Below, piece after piece: positions 1-9,056 of a DNA stretch of 64,000 bases. Source of the stretch: a bacterium. Its GTDB lineage: Bacteria > Pseudomonadota > Alphaproteobacteria > Caulobacterales > Caulobacteraceae. Position numbers and translations under genes: made by a program. The notes under the pieces were generated by a model, which saw nothing but the letters and a program-made list of their open reading frames with translations, had not been told where the DNA came from and did not search any database. The stretch is taken from positions 62,001-126,000 of the forward strand of contig JAVBXP010000015.1 in the NCBI GenBank assembly GCA_030824495.1, given 5' to 3'. The stretch's first letter is position 1. Each line of letters opens with the position of its first letter.

Positions 1-876
1 GCCAGGCTGCGGGCCGGCGCCGGCGTCGGCGACGAACGAGGCTGGAGTATTGGGATCGACCACCGACATCTCGTCATAGACGAAGTCGGTCCCGTAGGCG
101 TGGCCGAGCAGCAGGTTCGAGCGGTGGACGTTCTTGGTGTTGATCGCCGCCATCATGAACGGGCCGACGTCGGCGTTCATGTCCGGGTCGTGCTCGACCT
201 TGTCGCCCCGCGGCTGCTCGGGGCCCTTGAAGCCGGGGGTGAGCGCGAACGGGTCGACCATCAGGGCCATCAGGCTGGGGTTCTTTTGGATGGCGGCCAT
301 GGTGGCCCGGCCGCTGGCCGCGGTGCCGCCCGACAGCCCGCCGCGCAACGCGCGCATCCGGCCCTTCACGCGGGGGACTACGCCGCCCAGCTTCGCCTTG
401 GCGGTTTCCTGGGCGAAGAAGACGCCGAGTTCGAAGGGAATGGAGTCAAAGCCGCAGGAGAACAGGATTCGCGCGCCGCTTTTTTTGGCCGCCGCTTCGT
501 GGGCGCCGATCATCTCGGCCATCCAGTTCGGCTCGCCTGATAGGTCCAGATAGTCGGTGCCGGCGGCCGCGCAGGCGGCCACAAGGTCGGAACCATAAAG
601 CTGGTAGGGGCCGACGGTGGTCAGCACCGCCTTGGTGGCCTCGACCATGGCCTTGACCGAAGCTGGATCGCCCGCGTCGGCGACGATCAGCGGGGTGTCC
701 TTGGGCGCGTCGATCTCGTCGCGGACCGCCTGCAGCTTATCCAGGCTGCGGCCGGCCATCGCCCATTTCACTTCGCCGCCGACCCCGTATTGCTTGGCCA
801 GATGCTCGGCGACCAGGCGGCCGGTGAAGCCCGTCGCTCCATAGACGATGATGTCGAATTCCGCGGCCGGGTTCAT
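1..876 (-). CDS. Saccharopine dehydrogenase-like / trans-acting enoyl reductase family protein (3' end outside window)
   Basis: The gene runs off the left edge, so only the N-terminal 292 codons are visible. The start is the ATG at 874-876, preceded by a purine-rich GAGGGAGAG ribosome site. The N-terminus carries a Rossmann nucleotide-binding motif (IVYGATGFTGRLVAEHL, from residue 10), followed by AGRSLDKL and a TTVGPYQLYG segment. These are the pattern of the saccharopine-dehydrogenase-like NAD(P) oxidoreductases often named trans-acting enoyl reductase. A CGFDSIPFELG motif near residue 150 supports this family. The substrate is unknown. The gene is transcribed away from the transporter/GST/crotonase run. 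A link to acyl metabolism is only suggested by the crotonase nearby. Confidence 0.8.
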   Translation of the reverse strand, partial: MNPAAEFDIIVYGATGFTGRLVAEHLAKQYGVGGEVKWAMAGRSLDKLQAVRDEIDAPKDTPLIVADAGDPASVKAMVEATKAVLTTVGPYQLYGSDLVAACAAAGTDYLDLSGEPNWMAEMIGAHEAAAKKSGARILFSCGFDSIPFELGVFFAQETAKAKLGGVVPRVKGRMRALRGGLSGGTAASGRATMAAIQKNPSLMALMVDPFALTPGFKGPEQPRGDKVEHDPDMNADVGPFMMAAINTKNVHRSNLLLGHAYGTDFVYDEMSVVDPNTPASFVADAGAGPQPG

Positions 877-1062
877 GCGCTCTCTCCCTCTTATTCGCCC
901 TTGAGGCTTGGCGGCGACCTTGCCGGGATCGCGGCGCGCATGCAAACGCCCGTTTTAATCTTTCGGACCCGTGTTCGCTCTTGCCCTGCCGCTGGGGAAG
1001 CCGATCAAGTGGCGGCGACGAACGCCGCCACGCGAACGCGGCGCGCATAGGGAGATCGCTAA

Positions 1063-2496
1063 GTGACCCAACACGCGCCGGCTGCAGGGCCTCGGCCGCT
1101 TTCCTCGTCGATGGTGCTGTCATTCTCCACTGTCGCCCTGCCGTTGGGCGCCTTGGCCGTCGCCGTCGCCGTCTACCTTCCTCCCTATTTCGCGGCCCAC
1201 CTTGGGGTCAGCCTGACCGTCATCGGAACCGCCTGGGCGGTGGTCCGGCTGCTCGACATCGGTGTCGATCCGGTCCTTGGCCTGATCATGGACCGCACCC
1301 GTACGAAGATCGGGCGCTACCGGGTCTGGATGATGATCGGCGCTCCGATCCTGATGATCGCGGTCTACGCTCTGTTCGAGGCCCCCAAAGGCATCGGCTC
1401 GGCCTATCTGATCGTGTGGTTGCTGATCTTCTATCTCGGCACCTCGATCCTCAGCCTCGGCCATTCGGCCTGGGCCGCGACCCTGGCGACCGAGTATCAC
1501 GAGCGCTCGCGGGTCTTCGGGGTGCTGGCCGCGGCCGGCGTGCTCGGCGCGGTGGTGGTGCTGCTGATCCCTATCGCGGCCGGCCATATCGGCTGGACCG
1601 ATGCGCAGGGCGTGCGGGCCATGGGCTGGTTCATCCTGGGCATGATCCCCATCGTGGTGGCGCTGGTCTGCCTGCGAACGCCCGAGCACATCGCCAAGCG
1701 AACCTCGATCGAGAACTTCCAGCTCAAGGACTATGTGGGCCTGATCACCAAGCCCGACCTGCTGCGGCTGTTCCTCGCCCAGATGGCGCTGACGCTCGGT
1801 CCTGGCTGGATGAGCGCGCTCTATCTCTTCTTCTTCACGGACTCGCGCCGGTTTTCGCCCGAGCAGGCCTCGGCCCTGCTGCTGGTCTATGTGATCGCCG
1901 GGATCGTCGGGGCGCCGCTCACCGCGCGCCTGGCCATGCGGTTCAGCAAGCACCGCACCCTGATGGTCACGACCACGTCCTATTCGCTGGGCCTGATCGC
2001 GCTGGTGTTGCTGCCCAAGGGCAGTGTTCTGGCGGCCCTGCCGGTGATGTTCTGGTGCGGCTTCATGGCCGCCGGTTTCGACCTGATGATCCGCGCCATG
2101 CTGGCCGACGTCGCCGACGAGGTTCGGTTGGAGCAGGGCCAGGAACAGCTCAGCCTGATCTACGCCCTGAACGCCCTGGCCGCGAAGATCGCTTCGGCCT
2201 TCGCCATCGGCCTGACCTTCCCGCTGCTGGCCCGGCTTGGCTACAACGCCGCTGCCGGCGCAACCAATACGCCGGATGCGATCCATAGCTTGGAGCTGGC
2301 GTACATCATCGGCCCCATCGTCTTCGTGATGCTGGGCGGCGCCTGTGTGATCGGCTGGAAGCTGGACGCCCAGAAGCACGCCGACATCCGCCGCCAACTG
2401 GACGAACGTGACGCCGTCTATGCAGAGGCTCCCATTCTGGAGAGCTTGAGCGGCGAGCCGGGCATTGCGGTCCTGGCCGAGGATGCGAAGGCCTGA
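1063..2496 (+). CDS. MFS transporter, GPH (glycoside-pentoside-hexuronide:cation symporter) type
   Basis: This is a 477-residue polytopic inner-membrane protein with about twelve hydrophobic segments. The GTG start at 1063 is chosen because GGGAG lies just upstream (about 1050-1055) and hydrophobic sequence begins near residue 15. The segment RLLDIGVDPVLGLIMDRTRTKIGRYRVWM (about residues 63-91) matches the conserved loop between helices 2 and 3 of the MelB/GPH family, where D-P-xx-G and R-T-xx-G-R-xR are typical. Members couple solute import to a cation, but the solute cannot be read from sequence. The gene heads a forward run with GST, crotonase and GST genes, which hints at uptake of a compound that is then degraded or detoxified. 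That is inference. Confidence 0.8.
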   Translation: MTQHAPAAGPRPLSSSMVLSFSTVALPLGALAVAVAVYLPPYFAAHLGVSLTVIGTAWAVVRLLDIGVDPVLGLIMDRTRTKIGRYRVWMMIGAPILMIAVYALFEAPKGIGSAYLIVWLLIFYLGTSILSLGHSAWAATLATEYHERSRVFGVLAAAGVLGAVVVLLIPIAAGHIGWTDAQGVRAMGWFILGMIPIVVALVCLRTPEHIAKRTSIENFQLKDYVGLITKPDLLRLFLAQMALTLGPGWMSALYLFFFTDSRRFSPEQASALLLVYVIAGIVGAPLTARLAMRFSKHRTLMVTTTSYSLGLIALVLLPKGSVLAALPVMFWCGFMAAGFDLMIRAMLADVADEVRLEQGQEQLSLIYALNALAAKIASAFAIGLTFPLLARLGYNAAAGATNTPDAIHSLELAYIIGPIVFVMLGGACVIGWKLDAQKHADIRRQLDERDAVYAEAPILESLSGEPGIAVLAEDAKA

Positions 2497-2576
2497 CGCG
2501 GGGTCAGAGTAGGCCCGCGCCTGAAACCGTGACAGCGTAAGGTCAGCGGCGCGTCAGAGGCCGCCCGGGGAGACCG

Positions 2577-3485
2577 ATGAGTGGGCTGATCCTTCACCAC
2601 TACGACACCTCGCCCTTCTCCGAGAAGGTGCGGTTGATGCTGGGCCTCAAGGGCCTGGCCTGGGACTCGGTCCAGGCGCCGGTGATCATGCCCAAGCCGG
2701 AGCTGACGCCGCTGACCGGCGGCTATCGCCGCATCCCTGTGCTGCAGATCGGCGCCGACATCTATTGCGACACCCAGGTGATCCTGGCCGAGATCGAGCG
2801 CCGCGCGCCCGGTCCGAGCCTGGCGCTGGGGCCGGCCTGGGCGGTCAACTTCTGGGCCGATCGATTGTTCTTCGGCGTCACCGTGCCGATCATCTTCGGC
2901 GAGCTGGGCGATGCGACGCCCCAGGATTTCATCGCTGATCGCGAGAAGCTCTCCGGCCGTCCGTTTAATGTTGAGGCGATGAAGGCGGCGGCGGGGATCA
3001 TGCGCCCGCAGTGGCGGGCCCAGGCCGCCTGGATCGAAGAGGGCCTAGTCGGGTCGGACTGGCTGTCGGGCGAGACCCCGGGCCTGGCCGACATCGCCGC
3101 CTATATGAACATCTGGTTCCTTGCCCGCAGCCTGCCTGACCTGGCCGATGAGCTACTGGCCGGCTTTTCGCGCACCCAGGCCTGGCGAGGCCGTGTCGCC
3201 GCCATCGGTCATGGCGAGCGGCGCGAGATCACAGGCGGCGAGGCGCTGGTCGCCGCCCGCGATGCCGCGCCGGCCCCCGCGCCGGCGCATGACGCCAACG
3301 ATCCGCTTGGCTTCTCACCTGGGACGCCGGTTGTCGTGGCCGCCGACGACTATGGCCGCGACCCGGTCGCCGGGACGCTGGCGGCGCTGGCTCCCGACCG
3401 CGTGGTGGTGGCCCGTGACACCCCCGAGCTTGGCAAGACCCACATTCATTTCCCACGCGCCGGCTACATCGTCGGCAAGGCTTGA
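2577..3485 (+). CDS. Glutathione S-transferase family protein with an extra C-terminal domain
   Basis: This 302-residue protein starts with a thioredoxin-fold GST domain (LILHHYDTSPFSEKVRLML, residues 4-22; cis-Pro region YRRIPVLQIG near 51-60). An all-helical C-terminal GST domain follows to about residue 225 (DWLSGETPGLADIAAYMN). The last 70 or so residues follow an Ala/Pro-rich linker (AAPAPAPAHDAND) and look like a small beta-rich domain. Typical GSTs end near 210-230 residues, so this tail is an addition that I do not recognise. A GST fold suggests glutathione conjugation or thiol-dependent isomerisation, but the substrate is unknown. The start ATG has GGGGAG upstream. The next gene follows after 12 bp. 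Confidence 0.8.
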   Translation: MSGLILHHYDTSPFSEKVRLMLGLKGLAWDSVQAPVIMPKPELTPLTGGYRRIPVLQIGADIYCDTQVILAEIERRAPGPSLALGPAWAVNFWADRLFFGVTVPIIFGELGDATPQDFIADREKLSGRPFNVEAMKAAAGIMRPQWRAQAAWIEEGLVGSDWLSGETPGLADIAAYMNIWFLARSLPDLADELLAGFSRTQAWRGRVAAIGHGERREITGGEALVAARDAAPAPAPAHDANDPLGFSPGTPVVVAADDYGRDPVAGTLAALAPDRVVVARDTPELGKTHIHFPRAGYIVGKA

Positions 3486-3497
3486 AGGAGCATTTCC

Positions 3498-4316
3498 ATG
3501 GATGACCGCATTACGCTGGAGCTGAAGGACGGCGTGGCCGATGTCCGCCTGACCCGCGCCGACAAGATGAACGCCCTCGATGACGCGATGTTCTCGGGCC
3601 TGATCGAGATGGGCGAGCGGCTGAAGACCGAGAAGGGCGTTCGCGCCATCGTGCTGTCGGGAGAGGGCAAGGCGTTCTGCGCCGGTCTCGACATGGGCAA
3701 TTTTGGCAAGATGGCTTCTGGCGAACGCAGCGGCGGTCAGTCCTCGACCGGCGAGAGCCTGCTGACGCCCAAGCGCACCGCTGGCGGCTCCAACCGCGCC
3801 CAGCATGCGGTGATGGTCTGGCGCGAGCAGCCGGTCCCGGTGATCGCCGCCGTGCATGGCGTGGCCTTTGGCGGCGGCTTCCAACTCGCGCTCGCCGCCG
3901 ACCTGCGGTTCGTGACCGCCGACACCCGCATGGCGGTGATGGAGATCAAGTGGGGCCTGGTGCCGGACATGGCCGGCATGGTGCTTATGAAGGGCCTGGT
4001 CCGCGACGACGTCGCCCGGGAGCTGACCTATACCGGCCGGATCTTCCAGGGCGAGGAGGCCGCGCGCCTGGGCATCGCCACCCGGGTTTGCGACGATCCG
4101 CGTGCCGAGGCCCTGGCTCTGGCCGCCGAGATCGCCAGCAAGAGCCCCACTGCGATCCGCGGCGCCAAGCGACTGCTCGACATGGTCGCCGACGCCGACC
4201 AGCACGCCATCCTGCTGGCCGAGAGCCAGGAGCAGGGCGCGCTCATCGGTTCGCCCAATCAGGTCGAGGCGGTGATGTCGAACATGCAGAAGCGCGCCGC
4301 CGTCTACGCTGACTGA
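3498..4316 (+). CDS. Crotonase / enoyl-CoA hydratase family protein
   Basis: This 272-residue crotonase-fold protein has the oxyanion-hole segments IVLSGEGKAFCAGLDMGNF (residues 51-69) and VHGVAFGGGFQLALAADLRF (near 117-136). The second active-site block reads MEIKWGLVPDMAGM. In classical enoyl-CoA hydratase two Glu residues act on the substrate. Here the one in the GGGxE block is Gln (GGGFQ), while the Glu in MEIKWG is kept. The pattern fits the less characterised crotonase subfamily with KWGLVPDMAG rather than a standard beta-oxidation hydratase. AAGGAG lies 7-12 bases before the ATG. The stop overlaps the ATG of the following GST (TGATG), so the two are probably translationally coupled. 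Confidence 0.85.
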   Translation: MDDRITLELKDGVADVRLTRADKMNALDDAMFSGLIEMGERLKTEKGVRAIVLSGEGKAFCAGLDMGNFGKMASGERSGGQSSTGESLLTPKRTAGGSNRAQHAVMVWREQPVPVIAAVHGVAFGGGFQLALAADLRFVTADTRMAVMEIKWGLVPDMAGMVLMKGLVRDDVARELTYTGRIFQGEEAARLGIATRVCDDPRAEALALAAEIASKSPTAIRGAKRLLDMVADADQHAILLAESQEQGALIGSPNQVEAVMSNMQKRAAVYAD

Positions 4317-4954
4317 TGGTCACGCTCTACCACTGCACCGACGCGCGTTCCTTCCGCGCCCTCTGGGCGCTGGAGGAACTGGGCGTGCCCTACGAACTGA
4401 AGCTGCTGCCGTTCCCGCCGCGCGCCTTGTCGCCGAGCTATCTGGAGATCAATCCCCTCGGGACCATCCCGTTCTTGGTGGATGGCCAGACACAGATGAC
4501 CGAGTCGGCCGCGATCGTTCAGTACCTGGCCACAAAGCACGGCGGACCTTTGGCGGTAGCGCCCGACGATCCTGCCTACGGCGAGTGGCTGAACTGGCTG
4601 CACCGGGGCGAGGCGACCCTGACCTTCCCCCAGACCCTTGTGCTTCGCTACACGCGGCTGGAGCCGAAGGAGCGGCGCAATCCGCAGGTCGCTGAGGACT
4701 ATGCACGCTGGTTCATGGCGCGGCTTCGGTCGGTCGATGCGGCGCTGGAGCACGGGGATTATCTGTGCGCTGGCCGCTTCACGGCCGCCGATATCTCGGT
4801 CGGGTATGCGTTGCTGCTCGCCCGCACCCTGGGGCTGGACGAGCGCTTCAGCCCGGCGATTAACGCCTATTGGGAGCGACTGGCCGAGCGCGAGGCGTTC
4901 CAGCGCGCCAAGGCGGCCCAGGCAGGCGAGGGCGCGCCGAGTTGGCATGGGTGA
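4316..4954 (+). CDS. Glutathione S-transferase family protein
   Basis: This is a 212-residue two-domain GST. The N-terminal thioredoxin fold starts MVTLYHCTDARSFRALWALEE, with the GTIPFLVDG cis-Pro loop and QMTESAAIVQYLA glutathione-binding segment around residues 44-72. The helical C-terminal half contains GRFTAADISVGYALLLAR. The length is normal for the family. The ATG overlaps the crotonase stop by one base, so the two are one transcription unit. The substrate is not evident, but pairing with a crotonase suggests handling of an electrophilic acyl or aromatic intermediate. A palindromic repeat follows the stop. Confidence 0.85.
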   Translation: MVTLYHCTDARSFRALWALEELGVPYELKLLPFPPRALSPSYLEINPLGTIPFLVDGQTQMTESAAIVQYLATKHGGPLAVAPDDPAYGEWLNWLHRGEATLTFPQTLVLRYTRLEPKERRNPQVAEDYARWFMARLRSVDAALEHGDYLCAGRFTAADISVGYALLLARTLGLDERFSPAINAYWERLAEREAFQRAKAAQAGEGAPSWHG

Positions 4955-4965
4955 TCCAATCCATG

Positions 4966-5099
4966 GATGTCATCCCGGAAGCCGTGAAGCGGCTGTCCGG
5001 GACCCATGAACACCTGATGGCGCCGACTATATCGAGGCCTCGCCATCTCCCGCCTGCGCGAATGGGTCCCGGTCTTGCTACGCAAACCGGGATGACATC
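4966..5099. repeat. Long palindromic repeat element, copy 1
   Basis: The ends GATGTCATCCCGG (4966-4978) and CCGGGATGACATC (5087-5099) are perfect inverted repeats. Inside them GTCCGGGACCCAT (4995-5007) faces ATGGGTCCCGG (5062-5072). The same element recurs inverted at 44391-44531 with recognisable similarity through the middle (CACCTGATGG, GAGGCCT, GCGCGAATGGGTCCCGG). It lies between two convergent genes, where the RNA could fold into a long hairpin and end transcription from both sides. Confidence 0.85.
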
Positions 5100-5105
5100 A
5101 GGGAG

Positions 5106-6230
5106 TTACGCGCCCGCCCACTCCGCCAGCACCTCGGGATCGCTCTCCACCATCTGCGCTCGCAACGCTGCGAACACTTCCGGCTCCAGCAACCGCGACA
5201 GCGCCCAGACCGCCGCGCCACGAACCAGGGGCGAAAGATCCGCCAGGTGCTCCCGCGCCACAGTCGCCAGCGCCGGATCGCCCGAATTTCCGATCGCGTA
5301 GAGGACGTTGCGGAGGAACCGGTCGCGCCCGATGCGCTTGACCGGGTTCTTGGCGAACAGGGCGCGGAACGCCGGGTCGTCCAGCCGCGCCAGATCCTCC
5401 AGCGTGGGTGACTTCAGCTCCTCCCGCGCCACAAGCCGCATTTCGCGCGAAGCGCTGGCGAACTTGTTCCACGGGCAGACTGACAGGCAGTCGTCGCAGC
5501 CATAGATCCGGTTGCCCAGCATGGGCCGGAACTCGGTCGGGATCGGCCCCTTCAGTTCTATCGTCAGATACGAAATGCAGCGCCGCGCATCGAGTTGATA
5601 AGGGGCGGGGAAGGCATTGGTCGGGCAGACATCGAGGCAGGCGCGGCATTGGCCGCAGGAGCCGCCGCTGGTGTCGTCGGGCGTCAACTCCAGCTCGGTC
5701 AGGATCGATCCCAGGAACAGCCAGGAGCCGAACTCGCGGCTGACCAGATTGGTGTGCTTGCCCTGCCAGCCCAGGCCCGCGCGCTCGGCCAGCGGCTTTT
5801 CCATCAGCGGCGCGGTATCGACAAACACCTTCAGGTCGCCGCCGAAACGCGAGACCAGCCAGCCGGCCAGTTGCTTCAGTCGGCCCTTGATCAGCTCGTG
5901 ATAGTCGTCGCCCTGGGCATAGACCGAGATCACGCCTCGGCCCCTGTCCTTCAGGACCTCCAGCGGGTCGTGGTCGGGACCGTAATTGACCCCCAGCATG
6001 ATCGCCGAGCGCGCCCCGTCCCACATGGCGGTCGGGTGGCGGCGGCGATCTTGGGTGTCGGCGATCCAGCCCATCTCGCCGTGGCGGTCGTTCTCGACGA
6101 ACTCGGCCAGCCGCCCTGACGCGGGCCATTCTGCGCGCGCATCGGCGATCCGGCAGACATCGAAGCCCAGCTCGGCTGCGCGTGCGCGGATCAGGTCGGT
6201 GGTGTTGGGATCAGAAGTCGAGATCGTCAT
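5106..6230 (-). CDS. queG: Epoxyqueuosine reductase QueG
   Basis: QueG carries out the last step of queuosine synthesis, reducing epoxyqueuosine to queuosine in the wobble position of tRNAs with GUN anticodons. It uses cobalamin and two [4Fe-4S] clusters. The 374-residue protein has the ferredoxin-like cysteines C192, C195, C198, C202 ([12 protein letters not shown]) and C245, C248, C252 ([10 protein letters not shown]) plus C218. It also has the [11 protein letters not shown] segment with the putative catalytic Asp (D138). The C-terminal 80 residues look like HEAT-type helical repeats ([15 protein letters not shown]), as expected for the family. The start overlaps the end of the upstream GST by 20 bp, so it is the last gene of a CDF-GST-queG operon. 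Confidence 0.95.
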   Translation of the reverse strand: MTISTSDPNTTDLIRARAAELGFDVCRIADARAEWPASGRLAEFVENDRHGEMGWIADTQDRRRHPTAMWDGARSAIMLGVNYGPDHDPLEVLKDRGRGVISVYAQGDDYHELIKGRLKQLAGWLVSRFGGDLKVFVDTAPLMEKPLAERAGLGWQGKHTNLVSREFGSWLFLGSILTELELTPDDTSGGSCGQCRACLDVCPTNAFPAPYQLDARRCISYLTIELKGPIPTEFRPMLGNRIYGCDDCLSVCPWNKFASASREMRLVAREELKSPTLEDLARLDDPAFRALFAKNPVKRIGRDRFLRNVLYAIGNSGDPALATVAREHLADLSPLVRGAAVWALSRLLEPEVFAALRAQMVESDPEVLAEWAGA

Positions 6231-6897
6231 AATGCGGCGCCGGCGCGAGGCCGGGCCAGCGATCGGCCAGCAGCGGCCGGAAGCACGGCCTCGATTTCAG
6301 CTTCATGTACCACGTCTTGACCGCGGGGAAGTCGCGCCACGGCACGTCGCCAAAATAGTCGATCACCGACAGATGCGCAGCGGCGGCGAAATCGGCCAGG
6401 GACAGGCGCCGCCCTGCCAGCCAATCGCGCGAGGACAGCAGGCTTTCAACATAGGCCAGATGCACCCGCAGGGCCTCGCGGCCTTGGCGCAGGCTCGCCA
6501 GGTCCGGAGCGCCCAGGCCCAGCAGCCGCTTTTCCATCTTCTCGTGCAGGATGAAGCCGCCGACCTCGTAGTCGAACTTGCGGTCGAACCATTGCAGCAG
6601 GCGCCGCGCCTCGGCGCGCTCAGCTGGGTCGCGGCCCAGCAGCGGCGGTTCGGGGTGAGTCTCTTCCAGATAGTCGAGGATCGCGCGGCCTTCGCACAGC
6701 ACAAGCGGATCTCGGCTCGTGCCGATGGTCAGCACGGGGGTGACCCCCGAGGGGTTCATCTTCACCAGGCTCGCGGGCCGTTCCCAATACCGCACCTGCT
6801 CTTCGGCGAAGGCCAAGCGCTTTTCTCCCAGCGCGAGGCGAACCTGGCGGGAGGCGGGGTCAAGCGGGAAGTGATGCAGGGTAAGATCGAGGCTCAT
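6211..6897 (-). CDS. Glutathione S-transferase family protein
   Basis: This is a 228-residue cytosolic GST-fold protein. The N-terminal domain reads [22 protein letters not shown], with the SGVTPVLTI cis-Pro loop (about residues 50-58) and [13 protein letters not shown]. The C-terminal helical domain contains [25 protein letters not shown]. It sits between a cation exporter and queG, and its 3' end overlaps the queG start by 20 bp. The gene order GST-queG is, to my knowledge, common in related alphaproteobacteria. The substrate is unknown. Confidence 0.85.
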   Translation of the reverse strand: MSLDLTLHHFPLDPASRQVRLALGEKRLAFAEEQVRYWERPASLVKMNPSGVTPVLTIGTSRDPLVLCEGRAILDYLEETHPEPPLLGRDPAERAEARRLLQWFDRKFDYEVGGFILHEKMEKRLLGLGAPDLASLRQGREALRVHLAYVESLLSSRDWLAGRRLSLADFAAAAHLSVIDYFGDVPWRDFPAVKTWYMKLKSRPCFRPLLADRWPGLAPAPHYDDLDF

Positions 6898-6914
6898 CAG
6901 GCGGATGACTATCG

Positions 6915-7877
6915 CTAACCCTCGTTAAGGCCGCGTTTACCGAGCGCGGTTTCAGCGAAGGCTCCACCATGTGGCTCGGCGGCGCCGCGAGGGTCGGGAT
7001 GCATGATGATGTCGGCGCGAGGAAACTCGGCGAGTATTCGCTTTTCCGCCGCGACAATGGCGGCGTGCGCCGCTTCGAGGGACAGCGACGCGTCCAGATC
7101 GACGTGCATCTGCATGTGAACATACGGCCCCGACGCCCGCGTCCGGAGTTGGTGAACATCCGTCAGAAGAGGGTCGGCGGTCACCAAGTTAACGATCCGG
7201 GCGCGGTCATCCTCTGGCAATTCGCGATCCATCAATTGGTTCGCGGCTTGGCGAAAAACACTTACCGCGCCCCATAGCAGCAGAACCGTGATGATGAGGG
7301 CGGCGATGGCGTCAAGGTTGCCCCAACCGAACCAGACCGAAGCGCCGATCCCGAGCAGCGCCACGGCGTTCGAGGCGAGGTCAGTGGCGTAGTGCGCTCG
7401 GTCGCCAGCCACCGCTACCGAAGCCGTTCGCTTCAACACCTGAGTTTGGGCGGCGATCAGCAGTCCGGTCATTACGGTGGATAGCGCCATGACGGCGACC
7501 GCCCACCCCTCTTGCTGCAGTTCGTGCGGCTGGAGCAGATTGTGGATGGCCTCCCGCCCGATCAGCGCCGCCGAGGCGAACACCAGGCCGCCCTGGATCA
7601 GGCTGGCGAAGGCCTCGGCCTTTCCGTGTCCAAACCTATGCTCGGCGTCGGGCGGCGCGGCGGCGTAGCGGACGGCGAAGAAGGTCACCAGGGAGGCCAG
7701 CAGGTCGAGCCCAGAATCCGCCGCCGACGCCAACAGCGCCACCGAGCCGCTGGCCAGCCACACAATCCCCTTCAATGTCACCAGCACGGCGGCCACGCCA
7801 ACCGAGGCCAGGGTGATGCGGCGGGTCAGGCGCGAGCTTTCGGCGGCGGTCAGGGGCGGCGTGGCTTGGGCGGTCAT
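6915..7877 (-). CDS. Cation diffusion facilitator (CDF) family divalent metal exporter
   Basis: This 320-residue inner-membrane protein has six predicted transmembrane segments and a cytosolic C-terminal domain. It shows the CDF metal-site pattern: D54 and D58 in SAADSGLDL (helix 2) and H162/D166 in AHYATDLASN (helix 5), matching the DD-HD site of FieF-type zinc/iron exporters. HRFGHGK at 80-86 is the loop typical of the family. It probably exports Zn, Fe or Cd in exchange for protons. Selectivity cannot be read with confidence. It is the first gene of the reverse CDF-GST-queG run, 17 bp before the GST start. Confidence 0.9.
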   Translation of the reverse strand: MTAQATPPLTAAESSRLTRRITLASVGVAAVLVTLKGIVWLASGSVALLASAADSGLDLLASLVTFFAVRYAAAPPDAEHRFGHGKAEAFASLIQGGLVFASAALIGREAIHNLLQPHELQQEGWAVAVMALSTVMTGLLIAAQTQVLKRTASVAVAGDRAHYATDLASNAVALLGIGASVWFGWGNLDAIAALIITVLLLWGAVSVFRQAANQLMDRELPEDDRARIVNLVTADPLLTDVHQLRTRASGPYVHMQMHVDLDASLSLEAAHAAIVAAEKRILAEFPRADIIMHPDPRGAAEPHGGAFAETALGKRGLNEG

Positions 7878-7930
7878 TCCCCCTGTCTAGCCTCGCCGCC
7901 CGAGCAACCCCAGCGCGAACGACTCTCGGG

Positions 7931-9016
7931 TCAGGCCGCCTGGCGCGGCTGGGGTCCCACATAGATCGATTGCGGGCGGATCAGCCGGCCCCCGGCGACC
8001 TGTTCGCGGGCGTGGGCGATCCAGCCTGCGACCCGGCCCATGGCGAAGACGCAGGTGAAGGCGTCGGGCGGGAAGTCGAGGGCCTCCAGCAATAGGGCGG
8101 TGTAGAACTCGACATTGGTGTCGAGCGCCCGGTCCGGCTTGTGTTCCTTCAGGATCGCCAGGGCCGCGGCCTCGACCGCCTCGGCGAAGGCGACGCGGCC
8201 GGGACGGACGTTCGAGCCTTCGCTCATCTTGCGGACCGCGGTTTTCAGGGCGTCGGCGCGCGGATCTCGCACGCGGTAGACGCGGTGACCAAAGCCCATC
8301 AGCCGGTCGCCGCGCGCCAAGGCGCTCTCGATCCAGGCGCGGGCGTTGGCGGGCTGGCCGATCTCATCCAGCATCTCGATCACCGGGCCGGGGGCGCCGC
8401 CGTGCAGCGGACCCTTCAGGGCGCTGATCCCGCCCAGCACCGCCGAGGTCAGGCCAGCGCGCGTCGAGGCGATCACCCGGGCGGCGAACGTCGAGGCGTT
8501 GAGGCCATGGTCGCTGACCGTGACTAGATAGGTGTCGAGCGCGTCGATCTGCGCCTGCGTCGCCGGCTTGCCGCGCAGCATCCGCAGGATGTCGGCCGCG
8601 TGCGGCAGGCTGGCGTCCGGCGCCACCGGCGCCTCCCCGGCCTGGCCGCGAACCACGGCGGCGGTGAAAACAGCAGGCGCCGCCAGCAGCCGTAGCGCGG
8701 TCGCTAGGTCGTCGCCATCGGCCAGCCGTGCGGTCAGGGCGCGCATGGCCTCGATCGGCGAGCGATCCAGCAGGCCGGTGTCGAGGCCGGCGACCTCGAA
8801 AAACACCTCGACCCGCGCCGCGCCCAACGCCGCCGTCAGGTCGGCCGGCAGATCATCGAAGAAGCCGCTGAACAACAGGCTGGCCAGGTCCTCGAAACGT
8901 GCTCGGCCGGCCAGTTCGTCCAGCGAACGGCCGCGGATGATCAGTACGCCGCGCTGGCCGTCCACTTCGGACATCACGGTGTGCGCGGCGACAACGTCTT
9001 CAAGGCCATCGGACAT
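7931..9016 (-). CDS. Citrate synthase / 2-methylcitrate synthase family protein
   Basis: This is a 361-residue citrate-synthase fold. The start at 9016 (MSDGLEDVVAAHT) is chosen because AGGAGA lies just upstream; the frame stays open further but has no family similarity there. Active-site blocks are DHGLNAS (H170), GPLHGGA (H205) and GFGHRVYRVRDPRA (H244). In the third block, normally NVDFY with the catalytic Asp, the sequence is NVEFY (E303), a conservative but notable replacement. The enzyme should condense acetyl-CoA or propionyl-CoA with oxaloacetate, but which one is not clear. It is divergent from a paralogue that carries a DNA-binding domain; the 75 bp between them hold operator-like palindromes. 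Confidence 0.85.
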   Translation of the reverse strand: MSDGLEDVVAAHTVMSEVDGQRGVLIIRGRSLDELAGRARFEDLASLLFSGFFDDLPADLTAALGAARVEVFFEVAGLDTGLLDRSPIEAMRALTARLADGDDLATALRLLAAPAVFTAAVVRGQAGEAPVAPDASLPHAADILRMLRGKPATQAQIDALDTYLVTVSDHGLNASTFAARVIASTRAGLTSAVLGGISALKGPLHGGAPGPVIEMLDEIGQPANARAWIESALARGDRLMGFGHRVYRVRDPRADALKTAVRKMSEGSNVRPGRVAFAEAVEAAALAILKEHKPDRALDTNVEFYTALLLEALDFPPDAFTCVFAMGRVAGWIAHAREQVAGGRLIRPQSIYVGPQPRQAA

Positions 9017-9056
9017 GGCGTATCTCCTCTTGCTCCTCGCGATATTTGCCTCCAAG

